This document shows, piece after piece, positions 19,901 to 27,699 of a stretch of 64,000 nt of DNA (positions within the stretch are counted from its first letter, which is position 1; the number at the start of each line of letters is the position of its first letter). A program made the translations under genes and the position numbers. The DNA lies in contig NZ_JANHLD010000004.1 in NCBI RefSeq assembly GCF_028682455.1, forward strand, positions 1 to 64,000, read 5' to 3'. Under the pieces are notes generated by a model. It was not told where the DNA came from. It did no database searches and saw only the letters and a program-made list of their open reading frames with translations. The stretch is from Pseudomonas putida. GTDB lineage: Bacteria > Pseudomonadota > Gammaproteobacteria > Pseudomonadales > Pseudomonadaceae.

Positions 19901-20482
19901 CGGCGCCCCCAGCTTGTCGGCCAGGGCCACTGCCGCATGCAGGTATTCTTCGTCACCGGCGCGGTTGGTGCGCTGCACTTCGACATAGAAACGATCGGGG
20001 AACATCGCCATCCAGTCACGCAGCAAGGCCTCGGCTTCATCCGGATTGCCATTGAGCAGGGCAATACCTAAGTCACCTTCCTTCGCCGCCGATAGGGCGA
20101 TCAGCCCTTCGCTGGCCGGTGCAATCCAGTCTCGCTCGATAATCACCAGGCCGTTGCGCTGACCATCAACCCATCCACGCGAGATCAACTCGGTCAGGTT
20201 GCGATAACCCTTTGGGTCCATGGCCAGGAAGCAGATGCGCGCCAACGGTGCGTCCGGGTCACCGTTGCTCAACCACAGGTCGGCGCCGCATATCGGCTTT
20301 ATGCCGGCCCCCATGGCGTTTTTGTAGAACTTGACCAGCGAGCACATGTTGCTCTGGTCGGTGACCGCTACAGCCGGCATGTTCATCGCGGCCAACGCCT
20401 TGGCCAGCGGCTTGATCCGCACCAGGCCATCGACCAGCGAGTATTCGGTGTGCAGGCGAAGATGAACGAAAGAAGCCGACAT
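16961..20482 (-). CDS. dnaE: DNA polymerase III, alpha subunit
   Basis: Catalytic subunit of the replicative polymerase. ATG 20482 (MSASFVHLRLHTEYSLVDG), with AGGA upstream, gives 1173 residues, the family norm. A PHP domain occupies the N-terminus, the polymerase palm has the catalytic aspartates in PDFDVDFCMDGRD, and helix-hairpin-helix, OB-fold (TVAGMIIALRVMKNKKGDKMG) and tau-binding C-terminal regions follow. It lies between a terminator-like hairpin after rnhB and accA. Confidence 0.98.
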   Translation of the reverse strand: MSASFVHLRLHTEYSLVDGLVRIKPLAKALAAMNMPAVAVTDQSNMCSLVKFYKNAMGAGIKPICGADLWLSNGDPDAPLARICFLAMDPKGYRNLTELISRGWVDGQRNGLVIIERDWIAPASEGLIALSAAKEGDLGIALLNGNPDEAEALLRDWMAMFPDRFYVEVQRTNRAGDEEYLHAAVALADKLGAPLVATNDVRFIKQSDYDAHETRVCIGEGRALDDPRRSRNYSDQQYLKSPEEMAELFSDLPDAVENTVEIAKRCNIQVQLGKHFLPDFPTPNGMGIDDYLRHVSHEGLEERLAVLWPKETTPNYEEKRQVYLDRLKFELDIIIQMGFPGYFLIVMDFIKWAKNNGVPVGPGRGSGAGSLVAYVLKITDLDPLAYDLLFERFLNPERVSMPDFDVDFCMDGRDRVIEYVADAYGRNAVSQIITFGTMAAKAVVRDVARVQGKSYGLADRLSKMIPFEVGMTLEKAYEQEEMLRDFLKTDEDAKEIWDMALKLEGVCRGTGKHAGGVVIAPTKLTDFSPIACDEEGGGLVTQFDKDDVEAAGLVKFDFLGLRTLTIIKWAMETINREQAKKGLDDLNIDFIPLDDKKTYDLLQKAETTAVFQLESRGMKELIKKLKPDCLEDLIALVALFRPGPLQSGMVDDFINRKHGRAELAYPHSDYQYEGLKPVLAPTYGIILYQEQVMQIAQVMAGYTLGGADMLRRAMGKKKPEEMAKQRGGFIEGCATNNIDPDLAGNIFDLVEKFAGYGFNKSHSAAYGLVSYQTAWLKTHHPAPFMAAVLSADMHNTDKVVTLIEEVRSMKLRLDAPDVNTSDFKFTVNDDGRIVYGLGAIKGVGEGPVEAIVEARMAGPFKDLFDFCERVDLKRINKRTLDALIRSGALDRLGPYFHDELKAYQANIDRNRAVLLAAMEEAIKAAEQTARTADSGHADLFGGLFVEEDADVYANHRKARELTLKERLRGEKDTLGLYLTGHPIDEYEGEIRRFARQRIIDLKPARDTQTVAGMIIALRVMKNKKGDKMGFVTLDDRSGRIEASLFADAFMAAQALLQTDAMVVVEGEVSNDDFSGGLRLRVKRVMSMEDARTNLAESLRLKVHSDALKGDRLNWLGELFKRHRGACPITMEYTGSDAKAMLQFGEGWRIDPADGLIQALRDQFGRENVFLQYR

Positions 20483-20508
20483 GATGATCCTATAGCAGCA
20501 CAAAACAA

Positions 20509-20534
20509 CAAGGCCCGGATTGTACCGGGCCTTG
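20509..20534 (-). terminator. Terminator between rnhB and dnaE
   Basis: A 10-bp stem CAAGGCCCGG / CCGGGCCTTG with a six-base loop; on the minus strand it is followed by TTGTTTTG. It lies 56 bases after the rnhB stop and 26 bases before the dnaE start, so it may end the long lpx operon or partly attenuate transcription into dnaE. Confidence 0.65.
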
Positions 20535-20590
20535 ATCAAAACATCAGCCAGCGCAGGGTGATCCTGGCGGCTGATACCTGTCCGAAGCCG

Positions 20591-21220
20591 TCAGGCCTCG
20601 GCGAACTCGCTACCCAGGGCCTCGCGGGCCTCGTAGGCAGCACGCACGGGTGCGAAGGAGCGTCGGTGAATCGGCGTCGGTCCCAGACGCGCCAGGGCTT
20701 CCAGGTGCACCGGGGTGGGGTAGCCCTTGTGCCCGCCGATGCCATAGCCCGGGTAGATCAGCTCAAACGCAGCCATCTCCCGGTCGCGGGTGACCTTGGC
20801 CAGGATTGACGCTGCGGCAATCGCCGGCACCTGGCTATCGCCCTTGATCACTGGCTCAGCGGGAACCGATAGCTTCGGGCAACGGTTGCCGTCGATCAGT
20901 GCCAGCTTCGGGGTGATGCTCAAACCTTCGACTGCACGCTGCATGGCCAGCATGGTGGCATGCAGGATGTTCAGTTCGTCGATTTCTTCGACTTCGGCGC
21001 GTGCAATGCAAAAGCTCAGGGCTTTTTCACAGATTTCGTCGAATAGCTTCTCGCGACGGGCCTCTGTGAGCTTCTTCGAATCATTCAGACCAAGAATCGG
21101 TCGCTGTGGATCGAGGATCACGGCAGCGGTTACCACCGCGCCGCACAACGGGCCACGGCCGACTTCGTCAACCCCGGCCACCAGGTCTTCGACCAGGGTG
21201 AAGTCCAGTCCCATTTGCAT
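20591..21220 (-). CDS. rnhB: Ribonuclease HII
   Basis: Removes RNA from RNA-DNA hybrids and single ribonucleotides from DNA. The 209 residues have the metal-binding GVDEVGRGPLCGAVV motif (Asp18, Glu19) and the conserved AAASILAKVTRD and GYPTPVH blocks. It begins on the base after the lpxB stop, the usual lpxB-rnhB junction, and closes the long envelope cluster before a terminator. Confidence 0.97.
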   Translation of the reverse strand: MQMGLDFTLVEDLVAGVDEVGRGPLCGAVVTAAVILDPQRPILGLNDSKKLTEARREKLFDEICEKALSFCIARAEVEEIDELNILHATMLAMQRAVEGLSITPKLALIDGNRCPKLSVPAEPVIKGDSQVPAIAAASILAKVTRDREMAAFELIYPGYGIGGHKGYPTPVHLEALARLGPTPIHRRSFAPVRAAYEAREALGSEFAEA

Positions 21221-22348
21221 CTATCGGGCTTCCAGCAAAGCGAGCACCGCGTCAGCTGCCTGATTGGAGGCATCGCGGCGCAGGGTACGGTGAATCTGGT
21301 CAAAGCCTTCGGTCTGCTGTGCCCCACCTGCTACCAGCGGCGCCAGGGTCTGGGCCAGGGCCTCGGCAGTGGCATCTTCCTGCAGCAACTCGGGCACCAG
21401 CATGCGCTGGGCCAGCAGGTTAGGCAGGGAAACGTAGGGGCTTTTGACCAGTCGTTTGAGAATCCAGTAGGTCAACGGTGCCAAGCGATAGGCAACGACC
21501 ATGGGGCGCTTGAACAGCAAGGCTTCCAGGGTGGCCGTACCGGAGGCGATCAACACTGCGTCACAGGCTGCCAGGGCCTGGTGGGAACGGCCGTCGAGCA
21601 AGGTCAACGGCAGATCGCGGCCGGCCAGCATCTGTTCAAGCTGTGCACGGCGTTCGGCATTTGCGCAGGGCGTAACGAAGCGAACGCCTGGCACCAGGGT
21701 GCGCAAGCGTTGTGCGGTATCGAGGAACAAAGCACCCAGGCGACCGACTTCCCCCCCTCGGCTGCCGGGCATCAAGGCCACCAGGGGGCCATCGCCCAAT
21801 CCCAGCTGCTCGCGGGCTTCGGCACGGTCGGCCTGGAGCGGAATGCTGTCGGCCAAGGGATGGCCGACAAAGCGTACTGGCACGCCCTTCTCTTCGTAGA
21901 ACTTGGCTTCGAAGGGGAACAGGGTCAGCATCAGGTCGCAGCCTTCGCGGATCTTCAGCACGCGCTTTTGCCGCCATGCCCATACCGAAGGGCTGACGTA
22001 GTGCACGGTTTTGATCCCGGCCTTGCGCAGGTTCAGTTCGATATTGAGGGTAAAATCCGGGGCGTCGATGCCGATGAACACATCCGGACGCTCTTCGATC
22101 AGGGTCTGGATCAGCGCCTTGCGTCGCTTGAGCAGCTCGCGCAGGCGCCCGAGCACTTCAACCAGTCCCATGACCGCCAGGCGCTCCATGGGAAAGTACG
22201 ACACCAGGCCTTCAGCCTGCATCAACGGGCCACCGACACCAATGAAGCGCACCTGGGGATGGCGCGCCTTGAGTGCCCGCATCAATCCGGCGCCAAGAAT
22301 ATCACCGCTGGCCTCACCCGCTACCAGCGCTACACAGAGCTCAGCCAT
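21221..22348 (-). CDS. lpxB: Lipid-A-disaccharide synthase
   Basis: Glycosyltransferase joining UDP-diacylglucosamine and lipid X into the lipid A disaccharide. The 375 residues begin with VALVAGEASGDILGAGL and include GVGGPLM, YVSPSVWAWRQKR and MPGSRGGEV, all typical of LpxB. It follows lpxA by one base and abuts rnhB. Confidence 0.97.
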   Translation of the reverse strand: MAELCVALVAGEASGDILGAGLMRALKARHPQVRFIGVGGPLMQAEGLVSYFPMERLAVMGLVEVLGRLRELLKRRKALIQTLIEERPDVFIGIDAPDFTLNIELNLRKAGIKTVHYVSPSVWAWRQKRVLKIREGCDLMLTLFPFEAKFYEEKGVPVRFVGHPLADSIPLQADRAEAREQLGLGDGPLVALMPGSRGGEVGRLGALFLDTAQRLRTLVPGVRFVTPCANAERRAQLEQMLAGRDLPLTLLDGRSHQALAACDAVLIASGTATLEALLFKRPMVVAYRLAPLTYWILKRLVKSPYVSLPNLLAQRMLVPELLQEDATAEALAQTLAPLVAGGAQQTEGFDQIHRTLRRDASNQAADAVLALLEAR

Positions 22349-22349
22349 G

Positions 22350-23126
22350 TCAGCGGGTGATGCCGCGGGTGGAATTCTGAATCGACTTGAGGAACACGTC
22401 GACTTCGGGGAATTGGGTCGCAGGCTCGGCCAATTCGGCCATCGCTTGCTCGACCGTCAGGCCCTGGCGGTACACCACCTTGTAGGCGCGACGCAGGGCA
22501 TGGATGGCGTCTTCGCTGAAACCGCGGCGACGCATGCCTTCGAAGTTCATGCTACGGGCTTCGGCTGGGTTGCCGAATACGGTGACATAGGCCGGAACAT
22601 CCTTGCCGATCGCCGTCCCCATGCCGGAAAAGCTGTGGGCCCCGATGTGGCAGAACTGATGCACCAGGGTGAAACCTGACAGGATCGCCCAGTCGTCGAC
22701 GTGTACATGACCCGCCAGCGCCGTGTTGTTGACCAGGATGCAATGGTTGCCGATGACACTGTCGTGACCGATGTGCGCATAGGCCATGATCAGGTTGTGA
22801 TCGCCCAGGGTGGTTTCCGAGCGGTCCTGCACGGTACCGCGGTGGATGGTCACGCCTTCACGAATCACATTGTGATCACCAATCACCAGGCGCGTGGCTT
22901 CGCCCTTGTACTTGAGATCAGGGGTATCTTCACCTACCGAGGAAAATTGGTAGATGCGATTGTGCTTACCAATACGGGTCGGGCCTTTGAGAATCACGTG
23001 TGGACCGATGACGGTCCCCTCGCCGATCTCAACCCCGGCACCGATGATAGACCAAGGGCCGACCTCGACGCCGTCGGCGATCTTCGCCGAAGGATCGATG
23101 ATTGCCCGAGGGTCAATCAAACTCAT
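22350..23126 (-). CDS. lpxA: UDP-N-acetylglucosamine acyltransferase
   Basis: First step of lipid A synthesis: transfers a hydroxyacyl chain from acyl carrier protein to UDP-GlcNAc. The 258 residues form a left-handed beta-helix of hexapeptide repeats starting IDPRAIIDPSAKIADGVEVG, with the catalytic histidine in AYAHIGHDSVIG and a helical C-terminus. It overlaps fabZ by 4 bases. Confidence 0.98.
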   Translation of the reverse strand: MSLIDPRAIIDPSAKIADGVEVGPWSIIGAGVEIGEGTVIGPHVILKGPTRIGKHNRIYQFSSVGEDTPDLKYKGEATRLVIGDHNVIREGVTIHRGTVQDRSETTLGDHNLIMAYAHIGHDSVIGNHCILVNNTALAGHVHVDDWAILSGFTLVHQFCHIGAHSFSGMGTAIGKDVPAYVTVFGNPAEARSMNFEGMRRRGFSEDAIHALRRAYKVVYRQGLTVEQAMAELAEPATQFPEVDVFLKSIQNSTRGITR

Positions 23127-23563
23127 AGTTTACGTTCCGCGCAGATGATCTCAGCCGAGCAAACCGGCTTGCCGTCGACCGACGCCTGGCACTCGAACTT
23201 CCAGATCTGGCGCTTGCAGCTGATGAACTTGGCTTCGAGGATCAGTTGGTCACCCGGCAGTACCGGCTGACGAAAGCGTAGCTTGTCGGAGCCAACAAAG
23301 TAGTAGAGGGTGCCATCGGCCGGTTTCACATCGAGCATCTTGAAGCCAAGGATACCGGCTGCCTGAGCCATGGCTTCGATGATCAGTACGCCCGGCATAA
23401 TCGGATGCGCGGGGAAGTGACCATTAAAGAAGGGTTCGTTGATGCTGACATTCTTGTAGGCACGAATGCGCTTGGCCTCGACGTCCAACTCCGCGACCCG
23501 GTCCACCAACAGGAACGGGTAACGGTGAGGCAGGTATTCGCGAATCTCGTTGATGTCCATCAT
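23123..23563 (-). CDS. fabZ: 3-hydroxyacyl-ACP dehydratase FabZ
   Basis: Dehydrates 3-hydroxyacyl-ACP in fatty acid elongation and competes with the Lpx enzymes for the same substrate. ATG 23563 (MMDINEIREYLPHRYPF) gives the typical 146 residues. The active-site His (NGHFPAHPIMPG) and Glu (IIEAMAQAAG) are present. No Shine-Dalgarno sequence stands before this ATG; an in-frame TTG at 23626 would add 21 residues with no family support. A hairpin lies 29-55 bases upstream. Confidence 0.96.
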   Translation of the reverse strand: MMDINEIREYLPHRYPFLLVDRVAELDVEAKRIRAYKNVSINEPFFNGHFPAHPIMPGVLIIEAMAQAAGILGFKMLDVKPADGTLYYFVGSDKLRFRQPVLPGDQLILEAKFISCKRQIWKFECQASVDGKPVCSAEIICAERKL

Positions 23564-23591
23564 TTCGGGGGGAAGCCTGTAGTAAAGATAG

Positions 23592-23618
23592 GGAGCGCCC
23601 GTATTCGCCAGGCGCTCC
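23592..23618 (-). promoter_or_regulatory. Hairpin in the lpxD-fabZ gap, sequestering an AGGAG
   Basis: On the minus-strand RNA the sequence AAAAGGAGCGCC pairs with GGCGCUCC across an 11-base loop (8 perfect G/C-rich pairs). It lies 29 bases before the fabZ ATG. The only good ribosome-binding sequence in the gap is the 5' arm, too far from the ATG to serve it directly. No T-tract follows, so it is not a terminator. Confidence 0.5.
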
Positions 23619-23673
23619 TTTTGCAAATCAAAGAGTCAGCCTGCGGCTATTCACTCTCGATCAGGAAATAGTA

Positions 23674-24729
23674 TCAGCCTTCTGATGAAGGCTGGCTGCC
23701 TGAGGTCACGGCCTCGACACGCTTTTCCAGCTGTTGGAGCCGTTTGGCCATCTCGTCGAGCTGACGAATCCGGGCAGCGCTTTTACGCCACTCGCCCAGT
23801 GTCTGCATTGCCGTACCGGAAGAATAGGCCCCGGGCTCGGTAATCGAACGCGTGACCATGGTCATGCCAGATACGAAAACGCCATCACAGACATCGATAT
23901 GCCCCACCATGCCAACACCGCCGGCGATGGTGCAATGCTTGCCGATCTTGGTACTGCCGGAAATTCCGACGCACGCGGCCATGGCCGTGTGATCGCCGAT
24001 CTGAACGTTATGGGCGATCTGGATCTGGTTGTCGAGCTTGACCCCGTCACCGATCCGGGTGTCAGCCAGGGCACCACGATCTACCGCGGTATTCACGCCG
24101 ATCTCGACATCGTCACCGATGCTCACGCCACCGATCTGGGCAATCTTTTGCCAGACACCTTTCTCGTTGGCAAAACCGAAGCCTTCACCGCCGATCACTG
24201 CGCCCGACTGGATCACCACGCGCTTGCCGATGCGCACATCGTGATACAGGGTTACCCGAGGCGCCAACCAGCCGCCCTCGCCGATCACGCAGCGCGCTCC
24301 AATGAAGCACTGGGCACCAATGGATACACCTGGTCCGATCCGGGCACCGCTCTCGATCACCGCAAAAGCCCCCACGCTGGCACTGGCATCCACCTGGGCA
24401 TCACTGGCGACCACGGCGCTGGGATGAATTCCCGCTACAGCCCTGGGCTTCGGATCGAACAGGTGGGAGATGCGTGCGTAGGCAAGGTACGGATCGGCAA
24501 CAATCAGTGCATGACCGGCGAAGCCTTCGGCATCGGCAGCCTTGAGCAATACTGCCGCTGCATGGCTATCCCCGAGGTACTTGCGGTACTGCGGGTTGGC
24601 AAGAAAGCTCAACTGACCCGGCCCGGCTTCCTGAAGGGTTGCCAGGCCAGTGATCTCCAGCTCCGCAGGGCCGCTCAAGGTAGCCCCGAGGAACTCGGCC
24701 AACTGACCGAGCTTCATAGTCACGGTCAT
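23674..24729 (-). CDS. lpxD: UDP-3-O-acylglucosamine N-acyltransferase
   Basis: Third step of lipid A synthesis, adding the N-linked hydroxyacyl chain. ATG 24729 (MTVTMKLGQLAEFLGA) gives 351 residues; the longer TTG frame overlaps ompH and lacks support. An N-terminal uridine-binding domain precedes a hexapeptide-repeat beta-helix with the catalytic histidine in IQIAHNVQIGDHTAM, and the C-terminal helix is charged. It starts 2 bases after the ompH stop. Confidence 0.97.
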   Translation of the reverse strand: MTVTMKLGQLAEFLGATLSGPAELEITGLATLQEAGPGQLSFLANPQYRKYLGDSHAAAVLLKAADAEGFAGHALIVADPYLAYARISHLFDPKPRAVAGIHPSAVVASDAQVDASASVGAFAVIESGARIGPGVSIGAQCFIGARCVIGEGGWLAPRVTLYHDVRIGKRVVIQSGAVIGGEGFGFANEKGVWQKIAQIGGVSIGDDVEIGVNTAVDRGALADTRIGDGVKLDNQIQIAHNVQIGDHTAMAACVGISGSTKIGKHCTIAGGVGMVGHIDVCDGVFVSGMTMVTRSITEPGAYSSGTAMQTLGEWRKSAARIRQLDEMAKRLQQLEKRVEAVTSGSQPSSEG

Positions 24730-24731
24730 AC

Positions 24732-25235
24732 TCAACGGGACTGATTCATGCGCTCGATGACCTGGCGGGTGATGTCGTACTGAGGTTTGACATCGATGAC
24801 CGCGCCACGCTCGAGAACCAGATCAAAACCGCCCTTCTTGATGACTTCTTCAACAGCGCCATCGAGTTTCGGCTTCAGCTGCTTGAGCATTTCGCGGTCA
24901 GCCACGGCCTTGGACTCGTTCAGTTCCTTGGACTGGAACTGGAAGTCACGGGCTTTCTGCTTGTATTCAAGCTCCAGACGCTCACGCTCTGGCTGGGCCA
25001 TTTTGTCACCGCCGGCACGAATGCGGTCGGCGATGCCCTTGGCGCTGCTTTCCAGGTTCTTCAGCTTGGTCAGCTGCGGGCCGAACTTCTTCTCGGCATC
25101 GACGGCGTACTTCTTGGCCGCGTCCGATTCAAGCAGGGCCATCTGATAGTTCAGCACGGCAATTTTCATTTCGGCGAAAGCCGGGGTTGCGACCAGGGCC
25201 GCAGCCAGTACTGCCAGTTGGGTCAACTTACGCAC
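24732..25235 (-). CDS. ompH: Periplasmic chaperone OmpH/Skp
   Basis: Holds unfolded outer-membrane proteins in the periplasm for delivery to BamA. The start is GTG 25235, with GGAG six bases upstream, giving a 167-residue precursor with a cleavable signal peptide (RKLTQLAVLAALVATPAFA). The rest is a charged, lysine-rich helical region (DAAKKYAVDAEKKFGPQLTK) typical of Skp tentacles. It follows bamA by 41 bases. Confidence 0.95.
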   Translation of the reverse strand: MRKLTQLAVLAAALVATPAFAEMKIAVLNYQMALLESDAAKKYAVDAEKKFGPQLTKLKNLESSAKGIADRIRAGGDKMAQPERERLELEYKQKARDFQFQSKELNESKAVADREMLKQLKPKLDGAVEEVIKKGGFDLVLERGAVIDVKPQYDITRQVIERMNQSR

Positions 25236-25276
25236 GATGCACTCCTACAGAATCCGTTGTTAGCAAGGGGCAGACC

Positions 25277-27625
25277 TTAGAAGGTCTGGCCCAGAGAGAA
25301 TTGGAACACCTGGGTATCGGCTTCGTCCGGCTTCTTGACCGGCATGGCCAGGCTGAAACTCAACGGGCCCAGCGCAGTGATCCAGGTGACGCCCAGACCG
25401 ACGGAGCTGGCCAGCCCCGACAGGCCGACATCCTCGCAATCGGGCTTGGAACCGCAGTTGGTATCGAACACGTTACCCACATCCCAGAAGACCGAGGTAC
25501 GCAGCGAACGCTGGTCCTTGACGAATGGCAGCGGGAACAGCAGTTCTACACCACCCTGGACGAGGACGTTACCACCGAACGGCAGCGGATCCTGGTCCGG
25601 GTCGGCAATGGTACCCGGGTTGTGACCATCACTCGGGGTACTGCGTGGACCCAGGCTGCTGTCCTTGAAACCACGAACCGAGTTGAAACCACCGGCGTAG
25701 TAATTCTCGTAGAACGGCAGGCCCGAAGTGCCACCGAAACCATCACCATAGCCCAGTTCAGTGTGCAGGCGCAGGGTGTAGTCGTTGGTGATCGGCTTGA
25801 ACAGCTGGCCACGGTAGTCGAGCTTGAAGAACGACAGGTCGCTGCCTGGCGTGGTCGCTTCGAGCACCAGACTCTGGGAGTGGCCACGGGTCGCCAGTAC
25901 ACCTTTGTTCAGGGTCGACTCGGACCAGCCGGCCGAGGCCTTGAAGTTCAGGTACTTGTCGCCCTCTTCGTTGACGAAATCGAAGATCTCGTCGACGGTG
26001 TACTTACCGGTCTTGATTTCGTCCTGCTGCACGGTCAGACCGAAGGTCAGGCGCGAAGTTTCACTGATCGGGTAGCCGACGCTGACACCCGCTCCGAGGC
26101 TGTCTACCGCATAGCTGGCTACGTCGACATCGAGGTCATCGTAGTCGGTGGTGCGATAGAAGGCGTTGTAGCCCAGGCTGACACCATCGGCAGTCCAGTA
26201 GGGGTCGACGAAGCCGAAGTTGTAGCGGCTCTGGTATTCGCTTCGCGTCAGGCCGATGGACACCTTGTTACCAGTACCGAGGAAGTTGGTCTGGCTGATC
26301 GAGCCACCCAGGATCAGGCCCGCACTCTGGGCGAAACCAACACTGGCAGTGATCGAACCGGAGGCTTGCTCCTCGACGCTGTAGTTGACGTCGACCTGGT
26401 CGTCGGTACCCGGAACAGCCGGGGTCTCGACGTTGACTTCCTTGAAGAAGCCCAGGCGCTCCAGGCGGGTCTTGGACTGGTCGATCAGGTAGGTCGATGC
26501 CCAGCCACCTTCCATCTGGCGCATTTCGCGGCGCAGCACTTCGTCTTCGGACTTGGTGTTGCCACGGAAGTTGATACGGTTGACGTAGGCACGCTTGCCC
26601 GGATCCACCACGAAGGTGATAACGACAGTGTGATCCTGGTCGTTTGGCTGAGGCACGCCATTGACGTTGGCGAAGGTGTAGCCCTCGTTGCCCAGTCGAC
26701 GGGTGATCAGCTCGGAAGTGGTGGTCATCACCTTGCGCGAGAACACTTGGCCTGGCTGCACCAGCATCAGCGACTTGACCTGGTCTTCCGGCACCTTGAG
26801 GTCACCGGAGAGCTTGACGTCACGAACGGTGTACTTCTCGCCTTCGTTGACGTTGACAGTGATGTAGACGTGCTTCTTGTCAGGGGTAATGGATACCTGG
26901 GTAGAGGCGATGTCCATGTTGATGTAGCCACGGTCCAGGTAGTAGGAACGCAGGCGTTCAAGGTCACCGGAGAGTTTTTCACGGGCGTACTTGTCATCGT
27001 TCTTGAAGAACGACAGCCAGTTGGTGGTCTTGAGCTCGAACAGGCCGATCAGGTCTTCGTCGGGGAAGACGGTGTTGCCGACCACGTTGATGTGCTGGAT
27101 GGCAGCGACCGTGCCTTCGTTGATCTTGATCTTCAGGCCAACGCGGTTGCGCGGCTGCGGCACCACTTCGGTTTCGACCTCGGCCGAGTAGCGACCCTGG
27201 GCAACGTACTGGCGCTGAAGTTCGTTACGCACGCCTTCGAGAGTGGCACGCTGGAAGATTTCGCCTTCGGACAGACCAGACTGCTTCAGACCTTTCATCA
27301 GGTCTTCGGTGCTGATGGCCTTGTTGCCTTCGATCTCGATGCTGGACACCGAAGGACGCTCGACCACGGTAATGATCAGGACGTTACCGTCACGGCCCAG
27401 TTGGATATCCTGGAAGAAACCGGTCTTGAACAGCGCCCGGGTGGAATCCACCAGGCGACGATCATCGGCCTCATCCCCGACGTTCAATGGCAAAGCGCCA
27501 AAAACGCTGCCCGCGGAAACCCGCTGCAGACCATTGACACGAATATCGGAGATGGTGAAGGACTCGGCGTGAACTTCAGCGATCATCAGTACGGCGAGAA
27601 CCGCAGTTAGCAGCAGACGTTTCAT
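25277..27625 (-). CDS. bamA: Outer-membrane protein assembly factor BamA
   Basis: Core of the machine that inserts beta-barrel proteins in the outer membrane. ATG 27625 (MKRLLLTAVLAVLM), with AAGGA upstream, gives 782 residues; the open frame continues upstream without homology. A signal peptide ending HAE, five POTRA domains (about residues 22-420) and a 16-strand barrel follow, with the conserved VRGF sequence (SVRGFKDSSLGPRS) in the barrel and the C-terminal aromatic signature FSLGQTF. Neighbours rseP and ompH belong to the same envelope-stress and assembly theme. Confidence 0.98.
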   Translation of the reverse strand: MKRLLLTAVLAVLMIAEVHAESFTISDIRVNGLQRVSAGSVFGALPLNVGDEADDRRLVDSTRALFKTGFFQDIQLGRDGNVLIITVVERPSVSSIEIEGNKAISTEDLMKGLKQSGLSEGEIFQRATLEGVRNELQRQYVAQGRYSAEVETEVVPQPRNRVGLKIKINEGTVAAIQHINVVGNTVFPDEDLIGLFELKTTNWLSFFKNDDKYAREKLSGDLERLRSYYLDRGYINMDIASTQVSITPDKKHVYITVNVNEGEKYTVRDVKLSGDLKVPEDQVKSLMLVQPGQVFSRKVMTTTSELITRRLGNEGYTFANVNGVPQPNDQDHTVVITFVVDPGKRAYVNRINFRGNTKSEDEVLRREMRQMEGGWASTYLIDQSKTRLERLGFFKEVNVETPAVPGTDDQVDVNYSVEEQASGSITASVGFAQSAGLILGGSISQTNFLGTGNKVSIGLTRSEYQSRYNFGFVDPYWTADGVSLGYNAFYRTTDYDDLDVDVASYAVDSLGAGVSVGYPISETSRLTFGLTVQQDEIKTGKYTVDEIFDFVNEEGDKYLNFKASAGWSESTLNKGVLATRGHSQSLVLEATTPGSDLSFFKLDYRGQLFKPITNDYTLRLHTELGYGDGFGGTSGLPFYENYYAGGFNSVRGFKDSSLGPRSTPSDGHNPGTIADPDQDPLPFGGNVLVQGGVELLFPLPFVKDQRSLRTSVFWDVGNVFDTNCGSKPDCEDVGLSGLASSVGLGVTWITALGPLSFSLAMPVKKPDEADTQVFQFSLGQTF

Positions 27626-27699
27626 GAAGTCCTTTCTTATTCCAACTGGCAATAAACGACCCGCCGCGGGACGCGGCAGGTTCGCAATTGAGCGAAGCT

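Noticed and set aside
25187..27610. 807-residue plus-strand open frame
   Set aside because: It is antisense to bamA; the Val/Asp/Gly-rich composition is the usual shadow of a GC-rich gene.
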